64,000 nt of DNA, from assembly GCA_905221605.1 (NCBI GenBank), contig CAJNDS010000099.1, positions 62,001-126,000 of the forward strand. Reading direction: 5' to 3'. The notes beneath the pieces were generated by a model. It saw only the letters and a list, made by a program, of their open reading frames with translations, searched no databases and was not told where the DNA came from. The position numbers were made by a program, and so were the translations under genes. Source of the stretch: Symbiodinium natans. Taxonomy: Eukaryota; Sar; Dinophyceae; Suessiales; Symbiodiniaceae. Below, piece after piece: positions 45,501-52,800 of the stretch (within the stretch, counting starts at the first letter, position 1; each line of letters starts with the position of its first letter).

Positions 45501-45934
45501 TAAACCCTACACCCTAAACCCTAAACCTTAAACCCTAAACCCTAAACACTACTCTGGGTCCTCGTCACCTTGACGCTGTACCTGCCCGCATCGAAGGACA
45601 TGATCTCGCCGATCTTGCCCTCCAGCTCAGGCGCGTCGGCAACTCCACGGATGATGACCTTCCTTGGAAGGACCCACTTCTAGAAGCCACAAGGGCCTCC
45701 ATGGCTCATAATTCTCCGAATCAGGAATTGTAGTACACATAGGGTGTCATATACCCCCAATGTTAGGCTTCCTTTTCCTCACCCAAGGCTCTTGGTGACC
45801 TCGATGGGCGCTGCGCCCGGCCGGCGGTGCGCGAAGGCTGCGCCGCTGGGCGCTGCACTCGGCGCCTCCGCCTCCTTCCAGGCCTCTGCTCCCTGGCGCT
45901 CGACGTCTGCTTCGATGTCATCGAAGTCGAACAT
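30590..45934 (-). CDS. J-domain (DnaJ-like) protein with SH3-like segment, interrupted in intron 3 by retrotransposon 1
   Basis: Co-chaperone-type protein. Exons: 45934-45783 (ATG start), 45662-45569, 45425-45318, 32651-32571, 32177-32109, 31942-31889, 31494-31405, 31282-31230, 31077-30990 and 30748 to about 30590. Phases agree at every junction up to the last exon. Exon 2 reads KVIIRGVADAPELEGKIGEI and exon 3 has LLPENLELHP, resembling the SH3-like segment common in algal proteins. Exons 7-9 form the J domain: FEVLNLEAKW, IKRAYRRIS, GIHPDKNAHP with the HPD tripeptide, then KVYGAFETLMD at the expected spacing. A GA donor at 31229 is needed for that spacing. An acidic tail follows. The 12.4-kb element 1 sits in intron 3 (45317-32652). 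The link between exons 3 and 4 across the insertion is in phase but rests on context. The 3' end is unresolved. Confidence 0.72.
30757..30890. mobile_element. MITE family A, one and a half tandem copies in a J-domain gene intron
   Basis: A right arm (TATTAAGGACTGTTAGTA) is joined to a complete copy (ACTAACAGTCC ... GGACTGTTAGTATAAGG, ending GGAACATCCCCC). The intron also holds a TTTAGGG array. Confidence 0.65.
30903..30986. repeat. (CCCTAAA)n array
   Basis: About twelve heptamers, directly abutting J-domain exon 31077-30990; the intron begins GTGGGGTTTAGGG. Confidence 0.95.
31127..31220 (-). mobile_element. Second copy of the same short inverted-repeat family, in a J-domain gene intron
   Basis: It shares with 27419-27530 the pieces CCCCCCAA, GTGTACACT and GAGTTCAT and an inverted-repeat layout. 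It lies inside the GA-AG intron 31229-31078, beside TTTAGGG repeats. Confidence 0.6.
32000..32070. repeat. Tandem 9-mer AGGGTTCAT, passing into AAGGTTCAT
   Basis: About eight units, apparently derived from a TTTAGGG-type block, in a J-domain gene intron. Confidence 0.85.
32846..32986 (-). repeat. 3' LTR of element 1
   Basis: Identical copy of 45096-45236. It is preceded on the element strand by the purine run GGTGAGGGGGG and followed by the target duplication CGCTT at 32841-32845. It carries the same DinoSL-like segment at 32917-32926. Confidence 0.95.
32987..32997 (-). other. Polypurine tract of element 1
   Basis: On the element strand GGTGAGGGGGG directly precedes the 3' LTR, the expected position for the plus-strand primer. 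Element 2 has GAAGGGGGG in the same position. Confidence 0.7.
33033..44370 (-). other. Dispersed GNRA-loop hairpins in element 1
   Basis: At least eleven copies of a roughly 21-nt motif, all in one orientation: 33033, 33669, 34416, 35313, 36039, 36443, 38817, 41879, 42929, 44266 and 44350 (plus-strand starts). On the element strand most read AGCYRCCC-GAAA-GGGTRAGYC. Stems differ but stay paired (CCCCC/GGGGG, TTCCC/GGGAA, CAACC/GGTTG) and loops are GAAA, GAGA or GCAA, with one exception (36039). Most lie in low-complexity linkers between domains, one lies directly after the gag stop and one in the 3' untranslated region. Confidence 0.75.
33134..41758 (-). CDS. Pol polyprotein of element 1: integrase, RT, RNase H, dioxygenase-like, SGNH-like, Tpt1/KptA-like, zinc ribbon (2874 aa)
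   Basis: Approximate domains are as follows. Integrase 115-290: HHCC finger ending NPFCPVCQRAK, and DDE residues in TIDHI, YSDNAHEF and VIEREI. Reverse transcriptase 640-900 with IYVDDFKLAG near 810. RNase H 1140-1340: SDADFAG, SSTESE, EDNQA, VADVFTKPF. Dioxygenase-like domain about 1440-1580: HSD at 1491, GGELWVED, then RHAVQPFTGNR. SGNH-like about 1770-1970: TDS, SGNE, DDFH. Tpt1/KptA-like about 2200-2430: GLDFD, IRAVTGHS, YHRTD, STRGILTRAVVGPQYI. Zinc ribbon CSAC...CMTC near 2545. The last 80 residues are Arg/Trp/Ser-rich with an REW repeat. The listed start is the first Met, but the frame is open upstream past the gag stop, so the protein is probably made by frameshifting. Assignments after RNase H are family-level inferences. 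Confidence 0.88.
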   Translation of the reverse strand: MKKEQLLKAGWVTVNGDPHVKVAHNPKTFRTPAPRYPKYRIRSTWGYKDGEWKQLENKVNMDELDAVYGKVPEGTDMTITVFTMPDGGEDVPDSDVEVHIPKSKKDEASLRAEAESVQHLLSHRPKNPFCPVCQRAKMYAPHARRKGGSSTVHSKGFGDHITIDHIITKDAKDYGFEGQTVAHVVKDVFTKFRYVYPADNKSGEQCYEDLLHFFEVDDNVKVVYSDNAHEFDYAVKQLQARHNTSREYVDQNKAVIEREIRTILEGTRANLVQSGLPDQFWPLASQHHAISLNVSKRLDNGLVPWNQRFGSDFQGVLVPFGAKILYWADPKQKQPKRSKFAGTGIEGIFLGYHIQPGFVFKEEYLVAPLQGINEAIENDAFRTFRAKRLELLEGKFQFPLSQDLEALGNQKPPELDDQHHNAVEERNPHQEEEDFEGGVGPLDEGDRPLGGSARDDIVYPARYDPLDDVPFSVRERLAPATPSFKTKDGIGIPYGYRWDGERLIKQKGLSSLPGVQAKVWSKLTVEEKHKALAEHQASKQAKVDEDYNQAIKHVPAMPVLYGKPEDHRKKMCSLYESKLLEIAQDMYAVVAKILSAKEIESSPEAQAALDKEWKKLVDKGCWVEKRVREYDSVAAEARKTNEKVHFGKIFEIGTLKGSELKENDPNRRYKGRSVFQGNKVLDENSDHALFAEMSSSPASMEAGKILDVFGSQPGFSIQQADARQAYTQALFTGVETWVRLPRNRWPKGWRSMKDPVVPLKLALYGHPDSGGIWERHCETELKKVGFEPVLTDIWKSVFYNADLELLMVIYVDDFKLAGPTKNIQKGWESIATVIDMDPAEVIGRYFGCQHIEEKNVTLSKEHHPFHYVFEPENETAAPAKIAEDRWDVIPEVMLAVRHHSYPRKRLYMPTEEDVQMFPTIGPQRYTFQAADGVTEEHQDNMNIARDKCFKQWWTGTTYFDLAARGPEEFGLAVAAARKGKSVRNKAEAKKEVKQNKFVTLSRDQEDKPGSMTKPVTRITYDMKDFLHSCVDRYCELAKVDRSSLKSVSTPFHELRTATPIVNETEKTGRLQPIASKVLMKILFAARMARWDLLRATQSLASRVTKWSPDCDLALHRLVSYINSSIDLTMSGFIGDSIHDCRLWLFSDADFAGEYDSKSTTGCALFLVGPNTYYPINAFSKKQTSITMSSTESEVVSANQGVRAQGLPSLSLWYFLWRGKADREVGPRAEMKTTSNSVVARIDPELDEIRYGTTRPDGMSIADINGLHVQLPKCFQIRHLEDNQATITLLLSGRAGVLRHTDRTQKVSFGWLRQQYEEGHFRLLNVDTSEQVADVFTKPFTERTKWIHALKLIAHTYKSVDPQAGRNSVSKSVPAAPKSVCITTEQLEHVAKLLRRADRYDFEDFEQVAEMMYDNLRMSSSRLRSVVRSGTELAPKYFVFGLWTHGGCFGLTKRTGQMSQLCRYINGFIRKHAPKHFTWTSFVINFMGRAGVHSDKFNLRGSQNWSFGFGPYQGGELWVEDPDQRMDAFTDKDGKTWFGRNLQTCRKPVLLNPHLRHAVQPFTGNRHSLIAYSSGGWTKLGDDDKQLLQDTDFRTPRAQLKHACVCSCASPHDEGGKSPKTTPETVASVLRASIGNAQTYTTCTSASVEPAVPTLSVLAGSLQVVSSIEALGTMSRLVAHGAGYSCDTGMEGRPLALQGHLNMLVNAGLSVEYLQLQAGKEYDALLKSYEVFPPQTIASLSLNDPEIPTPNLLKLARISNEGLSKLQPTERLRRSRFLLVVTDSVTSLGRQNTKGQWKFSIPEEEIFMAALTLRYTSDKLHMCWGKTLSWLTWQVQEEIQAIRAKYGSECEIDVIVWWSGNEVAGRRGCIPTRLAPGAAYSTSQTSAEDVARKVRRCADALATLAGEPHIGFVRIVGNVDHETYNLHPAYNEFISKMFDEFTSRGLQVQNATSQAMKLSYYDDFHLWDTPENRKQIQDYIYTTALLGDLEREASRYADVLDRLGDLFPYVEVEGGYRMDSAAGREALRLYKEVVESGRKDLKVHKIKAPVPVKISKEDTWWEVPDANTAHEPVAAPAQQDKTIARSEVEYPVVSDVSEIDEVKGEVVQAESEKAEYLPLNEVVLADDGDYRPPLVSDGRATSAATRKGKSSGQSEDVYAREMYQDASKTHGGEESQEQDLPMTGYWYNGELHDLEPLPSADLRKYEQRVNFRHGDLKLLSLLLRGHQNDWYGLDFDIAMWTDVDKLLDRFNEATRRKWGVRQLLQVTAQDKKRRFEILGIRHEISSSLNLSLFPVRIRAVTGHSEKVMRIESDEFLARRFLTDENLDVAPQVIYHRTDAKSVELILKSGIKVAGGRKGGRAHAYFSPTTLKDEKYTSGLRSTQPFQIAVNLHEALRDGLVFFENSTRGILTRAVVGPQYILSCVDTNTNKVIYARAGEAQPAATREGEPDTVEQASSSSTVKALASRAVPEDQPKRVKGTVGAFIEAKKARIEAAALESIEEQDEESVDDQTQPAQEVSDTEEAESDSEAPYGSYPCSACQRIVLLGQRFCMTCGENQFPESNKASRQYSSFQQNRRTTLLKLTYNARNDDLLGHLRGIAEKFSKQRGSVSLDALIIRDAKDKFQRARKLKFDSIADRLERDATFFLQMMRNGITVQDACRMDLLVKAVLPDPGRTEEQRLLQAGSNYLSGASRKGMPGKLVYYGDAPMDGLKSAGLIDQFSENPIGMAYGGAFIGFSFYADIATRLSGARTIYSFNGIVEIKHETPEGMIAELQMLAAECIHSAEEQERITAYHAAKNRETAQQRTEAATTTRPSTQSASSRDTAVREAPWHQGQEQWWSDREWREWREWREPASQGWGSSRWSSQRGSQWWSR
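41899..45069 (-). CDS. Gag-protease polyprotein of element 1 (1056 aa)
   Basis: Structural and processing polyprotein of a copia-type element. The ATG lies 27 nt inside the 5' LTR boundary. Residues about 30-230 are Glu/Gln/Arg-rich and predicted coiled coil. About 330-590 form a Gag-like helical region (KLPDFPSAETYRSWKTAV onward). Two CCCH zinc fingers of spacing C-x7-C-x5-C-x3-H follow (CMLFQKGKCKFGERCKYEH and CVFYAKGTCRNGDKCKFLH), in place of the usual CCHC knuckle. An aspartic protease motif, IIADTGSEEDLISS, is near residue 900. The frame closes with TAA at 41899-41901. The pol frame is open across this stop at the -1 position, and a GAAA-loop hairpin follows the stop directly, so frameshifting is a likely route to pol. 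Confidence 0.88.
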   Translation of the reverse strand: MALQLQDGTIDPNAQHDQTATTNYQQFNQYRVQQQLIIVQQNEDAERVRIEAERRHAEILDMATRQARAEMGELEQHADAQHRARIEVISDRMDFVVRELQQQLLETKAALRGRTAELDQAAQDAHTLRMHNLELEARGNMVLESETRLRTHLEQSEFSLANLRVVYDQNRETQLEFLGNEFREQMQYEENMFTYAMHEEESACDVLIQELAESNQRLMVELDEAKATATASSSLPKGGAEHQQAVPMASAPPPGLNTAEASPPQGGAACGNAHVTHADLPNPLQIPESMKGLFERRPQRFNLGASTPVSQAPNEVHEAIAKALKDFATKDETKPKTKEAETVKLPDFPSAETYRSWKTAVREAVRAASDHPDEAFAWIQQVYAKGASLDSLNDVGKFLTLDTKILAALSRVAKGELARQILNYKETEATCGRAVRGRQVLLMFEAYFKTNEEVGSLYSVEDLLKVALINDDLATFVHNWDSVIAGLSHPPDETTLRDIFLRELRKSHRLKYDLDIYDRAREGTPEHTYKFLMESIKNLLTRERIRKNRDKIAKAHGAKYGAPAPPTPAKPSAPAPSERRQPSRGRQGRQVCMLFQKGKCKFGERCKYEHTKDPKASSRERSPNRPKSGSREREKSNSKDTSNIPCVFYAKGTCRNGDKCKFLHKDKSASPSVPAKAKACAPSPAKRRPSRKKRTEAKAAACCVYALAARKGEPDGRHADTWRLDEKSLTLSREHVVLRNNYFIPQSCPVPAWRIKSVASITMKLKTGEERTLQYNWKTCDKQAPLPNWTGVTSFKLKPKDMSVCFERHPEIHPVESVGDGWKFVPHKRKCVARFKTNADCPMSDPGDLQCAVINAQNLEASVYSELHGEKTKCKHRCCKPDFACRHCAAGNIMSGTAAPARKELQSLDIIADTGSEEDLISSSDLRKCFEGVGRKVDATPVNLHTANGIVEASSRTEVEVPSMNGSLEFVELPDTPPVCSVGKKCMQQGYGFYWPPGQVPYFVKPDGQKLTCTLRGNVPVFSSIGNDSGHPAAVAHRDEGERMAPTCSLQQDFHA
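45086..45095 (-). other. Candidate primer-binding site of element 1
   Basis: GGTTATCAGC begins immediately after the 5' LTR on the element strand. The same ten bases follow the 5' LTR of element 2, whose LTR is unrelated in sequence. That supports a functional tRNA-primer site. GGTTAT also begins the half-tRNA primer site of Drosophila copia, but the tRNA here is not identified. Confidence 0.6.
45096..45236 (-). repeat. 5' LTR of element 1
   Basis: This 141-bp repeat is identical by eye to 32846-32986. On the minus strand it starts TGTAGTTTTC and ends AAAACTTCA. It contains TTGGCTCAAG (plus-strand 45167-45176), the last 10 nt of the dinoflagellate spliced leader, followed directly by a second CTCAAG. 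It should hold the promoter and the R region; no TATA-type box is obvious. Confidence 0.95.
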
Positions 45935-46806
45935 GGCCCGCCGGCGAAGTCGTTGGGTTTCGATGGCAGGCTACAGGGCCTTTGCGGTTTGCTTTTTTGG
46001 TTCTGGTCCTTTTTAAATATGTTTCTTTCCGGGCTTGGGGCCTGTATCAGCTGACAATGAACGGGGGTTTAGCTACAAGAGTCGAGCATGGTATCTCAAG
46101 TTTGTCTCTCTCTCTCTCTCTCTCTCTCCCTCTCTCTCTTTATATGTGTATATATATATATACATATTTTCACGTATAGATCTGTATGGATATATTTATT
46201 TACTTGATTATTCACTTCCAAAAGGCCTGCGTTTCTATGTGCACAAGCTCGAGAGCCAAATGCCGAGGTCTGCCGTCACCCTGAAGTCCGCGCTCCTGTT
46301 GAGGATGGGAGCCTAAACCCTAAACCCTAAACCCTAAACCCTAAACCCCAAACCCTAAACCCTAAACCTCCTTCAAAACGCTGCTCTGTGCTCCTGTTTT
46401 GGGCACCGCAGCCGACGTGAAGTAAAAACCAACAAGGGGTTCCTGGAATCAGAGGTTTAGGGTTTAGGGTGGAGGGTTAGGCTGTAGGGTTGAGGATTAG
46501 GGTTTAGGGTTCAGGGACGAGGGGTTTAGGGTTCAGGGTTTTATGATTCTGGTAGTATCAGGGCATGGTGGACATGTGGAACCCGGCACCAAGATCAAGA
46601 TGACGACGTGCTCAGCAACGCCCGCTGGAGAGACTAAAGCTTTAAATGGCTGCTGGAGTTTCCTGAGCCTTCATACATGGGGGTTTCCTAAATGAGGGCT
46701 ACCTTATTGGGGTCCTTAGTATAAGGGAATCCTACTAAAAGGGGGTCTATTTTGGGGTCCCCCCATCTTCGTAATCAAGTGTTTTTGGCAACTGCCACCG
46801 GCGGCC
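45935..46806. other. Spacer between FKBP stop and J-domain start
   Basis: About 870 bp with a CT microsatellite (46109-46140), AT-rich repeats and TTTAGGG blocks. A minus-strand stretch at about 46320-46250 (APILNRSADFRVTADLGIW) could be an exon; I cannot assign it. Confidence 0.4.
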
Positions 46807-49800
46807 TCATTTGTCGGAGAAAGTGAACAGCTTCACGTCCATCACGAGATCTGGTTGGTAGACCTGGCCAAAGGAAGGCGGGTTCTTTGTAGGGGATGGG
46901 GGAATGGGGTACCCTATGTAATCCCTTGAGGGGTATAATTTAGGGGCCCGAATTGTCTGGTTCTCAAAGGAGGAGAGGATCTCTGTTTCTTGAACCCTAA
47001 ACCCCCAAAGTGAGAGCCTGACCCTGTATGAAATGCCAAGCCCTGATGTCTGCACAGCATGCTATCCCCTGAGCCCTAAAACATAAGCCCTGCAAAACTT
47101 ATCCTCAGTCGTTGGAGGATGCCCACAACACAACGGAAGCAAACCTTTAACACCATGTGAGTTTGCACCTAAAAGTAACCTAGGAATGAAGAGGGTGCCC
47201 TTTTTGGTTTTCCAGGGGCTTCTAAGGCAACCTACTAAACCCTAAAGAAGCGGGCATAAGGGCCCTACTCTGGGGCGACTTCTGGGTCCCAGAAGTACCT
47301 AAACACCCCTAAATACACCTTTGTGAGCCCTAATCCCCTGATGAGAACCCTAAGAAGCCGTGCTGATTCAATGTCGGCGCCAGCCGCACCCGATTTGGGT
47401 TCAGGTAGATGTTCCGAAAACCTCGGAATACAGCGCGTTGGGGGGAGCAAAAGCTTCTCGCAGCAGGCGAGCGAGATTTGTGGGGACCAAGTGGACCCTT
47501 TGAAAGGGTTTGATTTCGGGGCCTGAATAATTAGAAGAGGGTTTTGGGGGGTACTATAGTGTATTGATAAAGGGGCCAGAAGGGAATACTCCCAGTATTT
47601 TTTCCTATTATGGTCCATGTTGCCTTTGTCGAAATTACAGTAGTGCTAGGGCGCATGACAGCAATTGTAGGGTTCATGTGGTCCCGCCGTCCCCGCTATT
47701 TTTCCTTTAGCCCAAAGGATCCCAATATCGTCCTACTGGCCGACGGGGCAATCCGACACCCGAAGCCCTAAACCCCCAAAAAGTGGGAACAGGGCCCACC
47801 GAATCCACCGACAGTCGCAGCACATACTGTAAGGGTCGGAACAGTTACTAATAACATTCCCTTATGGTCCCGAAAGAACTATACTATAACAACCCCCCCC
47901 CCCCCCCCCCCAAACTCCTGTTCTAATTATCAGGGCTCCTACAGTACAAGCCCAAACGACTGCAGCAGGGCTACGCTGGAACTCGGCGAAGTTGGGTGGG
48001 ATTGGTTGCCTGGCAAAGGGCTCGTGAGCAGGACTCTGCGGAGGGACTTTCCAGCGATGTGTCGGGGGCTGACCTAATCTACAGGTTAAGGTTAAGGGCG
48101 CTTGGGCTTAAGGACGACGGGTTGGGTTGGGGCTTGGGGCTGAATGGTCGCTCTTGTAATAGGAAGTTCAGGGCGTTGAAGGGACAAACACTCAGGGGCT
48201 ACTCTCTGAAAGCGTTGCGTCTTCAAGGCTGCTTCCAGAACGAAAGGCTTGCGCCGGGAATTGGCAACTGCCAGAGTGTTATTATTATTATTATTCTTCT
48301 GATTATTCTTATTATTCTTAATATTCTTATTATTCTTATTATTCTTATTATTCTTATTATTCTTAATATTCTTATTATTCTTATTATTCTTATTATTCTT
48401 ATTATTCTTATTATTCTTATTATGATTATTATTAGTAGTATTATAATAAATAATATTTCTATTATAATGTAAATGGCTATGTCCTACGGTGTGGCCTCCA
48501 GGGGTTAAGTAAGTTGATGCGGCCGGCGCTGTGCACTGGCCGCACGTCCACGCGACATGCGTGGTGTAGGGTTTGGGGTTTAAGGTTTAGGGTTTAGGGT
48601 TTAGGGTTCAGGGGGTTTAGGGTTTAGGGTACTGCCATGTTAGGTTCCTTAAGAGAACCCGGCACCCTTTGACTAATGATGACCTTCCTTCTAAAAACCT
48701 ACTCACGAAGTTCGCCGAAAACCAAACCTTTGAGAAAAGCCCTGACTTTCTTTTGCACACAACCTTAAACCCTAAACTACACACAAGGAACCGACAAGGT
48801 CGCAACTGGGCCAGAAGGACTTTGACTCGTCCGTAAACCTTGGAAGGTGCAGGGCGGTTTGGGAATACCGTTCTCCATCTTGTCCGGGGTCAGGGTTTAG
48901 GATTTCGGGTTTAGGGTTCAGGGCTTAGGTCATCATCTGGGGATTTGTTGGCGGCGCTTCAAAAATTTGTTGCGAGGCCCCCAGCCAGAACTACGCTGGG
49001 ATTTCCATCTGAGGCTGAGGAGTCAGCACAGGGTCAGCCTGCCCCTGGGAGACCAGGGATGTTCTCTGCAAGCCAAAAAAAACAGTCGGTCCGAGACATC
49101 TCCATAGGTACAGGTACAGCTTAGCCCGTCAGACTGCCACTTGATGCTCATCCCCTCCTTCTAAGGGTTGTAGGTAGTGTGTAGGGTTTAGGGTTTCCCC
49201 ACATGTGAATTATTGCGGTCTTCGAGTTGTTTGGGAAGATGGAGTGCTTGAGAGTATGAGGTTGGGATGTTCCTCCTGAAACGAACAGTCCTTGATGGAG
49301 AGTGAAGTGCCCCCCATTTTAAGCCCTACTAAGGACTGTTCGTATCAGGGGGAACATCCCAACCCTAAACCCATGCAGCCCAACAAAAGTCCTGAACTTT
49401 CAGAAGCCACTGGTTGCTCCCAGTGTTGCAAGGTTTCAACCCTAAAAACCTTATGAACCCTAAAATCCCTATAATTCGAAGTTAACCCATAACGCCCATA
49501 TACCCTGTAAGCCCGAAAGACCCTATAAACCCACCCACCCCCGCAAAATTAAAAAAAAAAACAAAAAAAGACTCAAAACCCCAAGCCCTACTTGGAACTT
49601 GGAACCTTTTCGAGTTCGTAAGCAGGGTTGGTGGGTTCTGGGGATAAGAATGGAGTTTCCAGGGGATACTAAGTAGACTTTCTAAGTCACAAGAGCTGCC
49701 AGGTGACCCTAAACCCTAAACCCTAAACCCTAAACCCTAAACCCTAAACCCTAAACCCTAAACCCTAAACCCTAAACCCTAAACCCTAAACCCTAAACCC

Positions 49801-52800
49801 TAAACCCTAAACGTCTGTTCAGTCCCAGTGTCCCAAGGCTTTGGGGGATGATGATCCGGCGGATGCCGCCTCGAGATCTTCTTTACGCCAAGGCAACAGG
49901 AGGTGCCGCTGCTTTTAGGGTTTAGGGTTTAGGGTTTAGGGTTTAGGGTTTAGGGTTTAGGGGTTAGGGGTTAGGGGTTTAGGGTTTAGGGGTTTAGGGT
50001 TTAGGGGTTTAGGGTTTAGGGTTTAGGGCTTAGGGTTTAGGTGTGGGGTTTAGACCGTTTAGTGCAAGCCACTGGCTAGGGTAGCTAACTTCCCGGGACT
50101 CATAAGGGTTTAGGGTTTAGGGCTTTACTTGAGATTTTGGGTTTTGGGTTGGGGTTTGGGGCTTAATTTAGGCTTGGGGTTCGATCGAACTTGAAGTGGG
50201 GAGGCTTTGTAAGAGGGTTGAATGAAGGTTTGGGGTTTCGAGCTTTCCTTCCCAGGCAAGGGTAAACAAGGCTACTCGGGACTGTGACCCTTTGGTGCAG
50301 AAATCTGGTTTACAAAGGGATCCCAAACCCTAAACCCTAAACCCTAAACCCTAAAACCCTAAACCCTAAACACTGGAAGATTGGAAGATTGGACATTTCC
50401 CCGGCCACCCCCACACCCCCTGGCCCGGAATATCCTGGCAACTGTGCTGTACTCTGAGTCTACCCAGGCCCTTCTATATAACATATATACATATATACAC
50501 ATATATATATATACATAGATACACATATATATATATACACACATATATGTATATATATATATATATGTGTATGTATATATGTGTACTTATGACGGCTGAT
50601 GGTTGCAGGATAGGGGGGGGCTTATCCAAGGAAGCTTTCAAAGCCCCCGAAGCAAAGCCCTGGCCTGGCTGCATCGTGGACACCGCTTCCGACAGCCCAC
50701 TGCCAGCGTGAGCGGTTTAGGGTTTAGGGTTTAGGGCTTAGGGCTTAGGGTCTGGGGTTTAGGGTATGCTTCAGAGTTTCGTGTTTGCGCCTTTGGGTTC
50801 AAACTTCGGGTCTTCGTTTGCTTAGGGCATCCAATCAAGGGGCCATCATCAAGACGACTTCCCCTAAGCCGCCCCTTGTAAGCCCTAAACCCCAAACTCT
50901 AAGACCCGAAACCCCAAACTCTAAAACCGAAAACCCTTTTAAACCTGGGGGGCATTCGTGGCTTCCGGATTCATAGCATTAGAACCCTAAACCCTAAACC
51001 CTAAACCCGTAAACCCCTTTAGCAGTGGGATTGAGAAGCACAGGGTTTGGGGCCGAAGGTATTCCAAGAGAAGCAACTGGGCTGCCTTTTAAGGTACGCA
51101 AGGTCAAGGGTCGAGCTTGCAGTTGGGTTTGGGGTTTGGGGTTTGGGGTTTGGGGTTTGGGGTTTGGGGTTTAGGGTTTAGGGTTTAGGGTTTAGGGCTT
51201 AGGGTTTAGGGTTTAGGGTTAGGTCTTCGGTGGATTCGCTGATAGGTGCTGACGCCTGGTGCCAGCAGCCAAAGAGTGTGTCGAAAAGTGTGCTTAAGGG
51301 CTCCGAGAACTTCATGGGTAGGAGATGAGTAGGGTAAGATGAGGACCCTCAGCGAAAATAGGGGCACCCCATCGTAAATCCCCAGATCATAGGATCCCCT
51401 TCGAATAAGGACCCCCAAAACGTACCCCTCATTTCGGAAACCCCCATACCCTCAACCCTCAACCTTTAAGGGAGGTCTTAAAAGGGTAGTACTCCCTCTT
51501 GGACATACAACTTACTTGGGTATTTCCCCCCAATGAAGGTACCCTTGACATACCCCAACATCGTAGAATAATGATTCTAGGAACCACCCCCCCCCCCCCC
51601 TTCAAAAAAAATGTACCCCTATTTACCCATAAAAAAACCCTATGTTTTTGTTGCTTGCTTTCAGAGAAATGGCGTTTGGGTGCAGGTGCTGCTATTGGCG
51701 GCTTGAGGCGTTGGCTTTCAGACCTGAGAGCCCCAACATCCAAACCCCTGAAACCCGAACCCTGAACCCTGAACCCTGAACCCTGAACCCTGAACCCTAA
51801 ACCCTAAACCCTAAACCCTAAACCCCAATCAGCAAACCTTGAAACCCCCAAGCCTTTTCAGCCTAAACCGCAAACCGCATTCGTCCAGATCCGGAACTCT
51901 CAGCCTGCGGGGTGATCGTCCTGTTTAGGGTTTCCTTTTATCGTGGGGTTTAGGGTGTAGGGTTTAGGGTTTAGGGTTCAGGGTTTAGGGTTTAGGGTTT
52001 AGGGTCACTGAAGACTTAAGAGCCCCTTCAAAGGCAACCCTATGCGCCCAGGCAGTTCATTTTGGAACCCAAGAAGGAGAATTATAAGGTACCCCCTATA
52101 TGTAGGTATATACATACATGTATATATATATATATAGGGTTTAGGGTTTAGGGTTTAGGGTTTAGGGTGTAGGCTTTAGGGTTTAGGGTCACTGAAGACT
52201 TAAGAGCCCCTTCAAAGGCAACCCTATGCGCCCAGGTTGTTCATTTTGGAACCCAAGAAGGAGAACTATAAGGTACCCCCTATATGTAGGTATATACATA
52301 CATGTATATATATATATATGTAGGGTTTAGGGTTTAGGGTTTAGGGTTTAGGGTTTAGGGTTTAGGGTTTAGGGTTTAGGGTTTAGGGTTTAGGGTTTAG
52401 ACCTGAAACCCAAAACCCTTGAACCCCATCAGGGGGGTCTCTCTAAGTTTGTTGGCCCTTTTTTGGGGTACCCTCTCATAGGCTTCGCACGCATAGTCGG
52501 GCTCAAAAGCCTCAACCCTAAACCCTAAACCCTAAACCCTAAACCCTAAACCCTAAGCCTCGCCTGATGATCGTCGGGTCCCCGACCACGAAGCTGTACG
52601 GCTTCTCTCGGTCCTGCGTTTGGGGCGGGCTCTTGTTAGCATCTAAGCCCTAAACCCTAAACCCTAAACCCTAAACCCTAAACCCTGAACCCTGAATCCT
52701 ACAGGGCATTTTTCGGCTGCCGGAAAAATGGCTAACTAATAACCCCAACAGCCCGCTTTAGGGACCTGCTTCTTTCAAGGTCCTTCAAAGTCTGAGTTCA

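Noticed and set aside
47996-48472. 158-residue plus-strand ORF with an Ile-rich tail
   Set aside because: The tail is the TTATTATTC microsatellite and the rest has no recognisable protein pattern; it lies in an FKBP intron.
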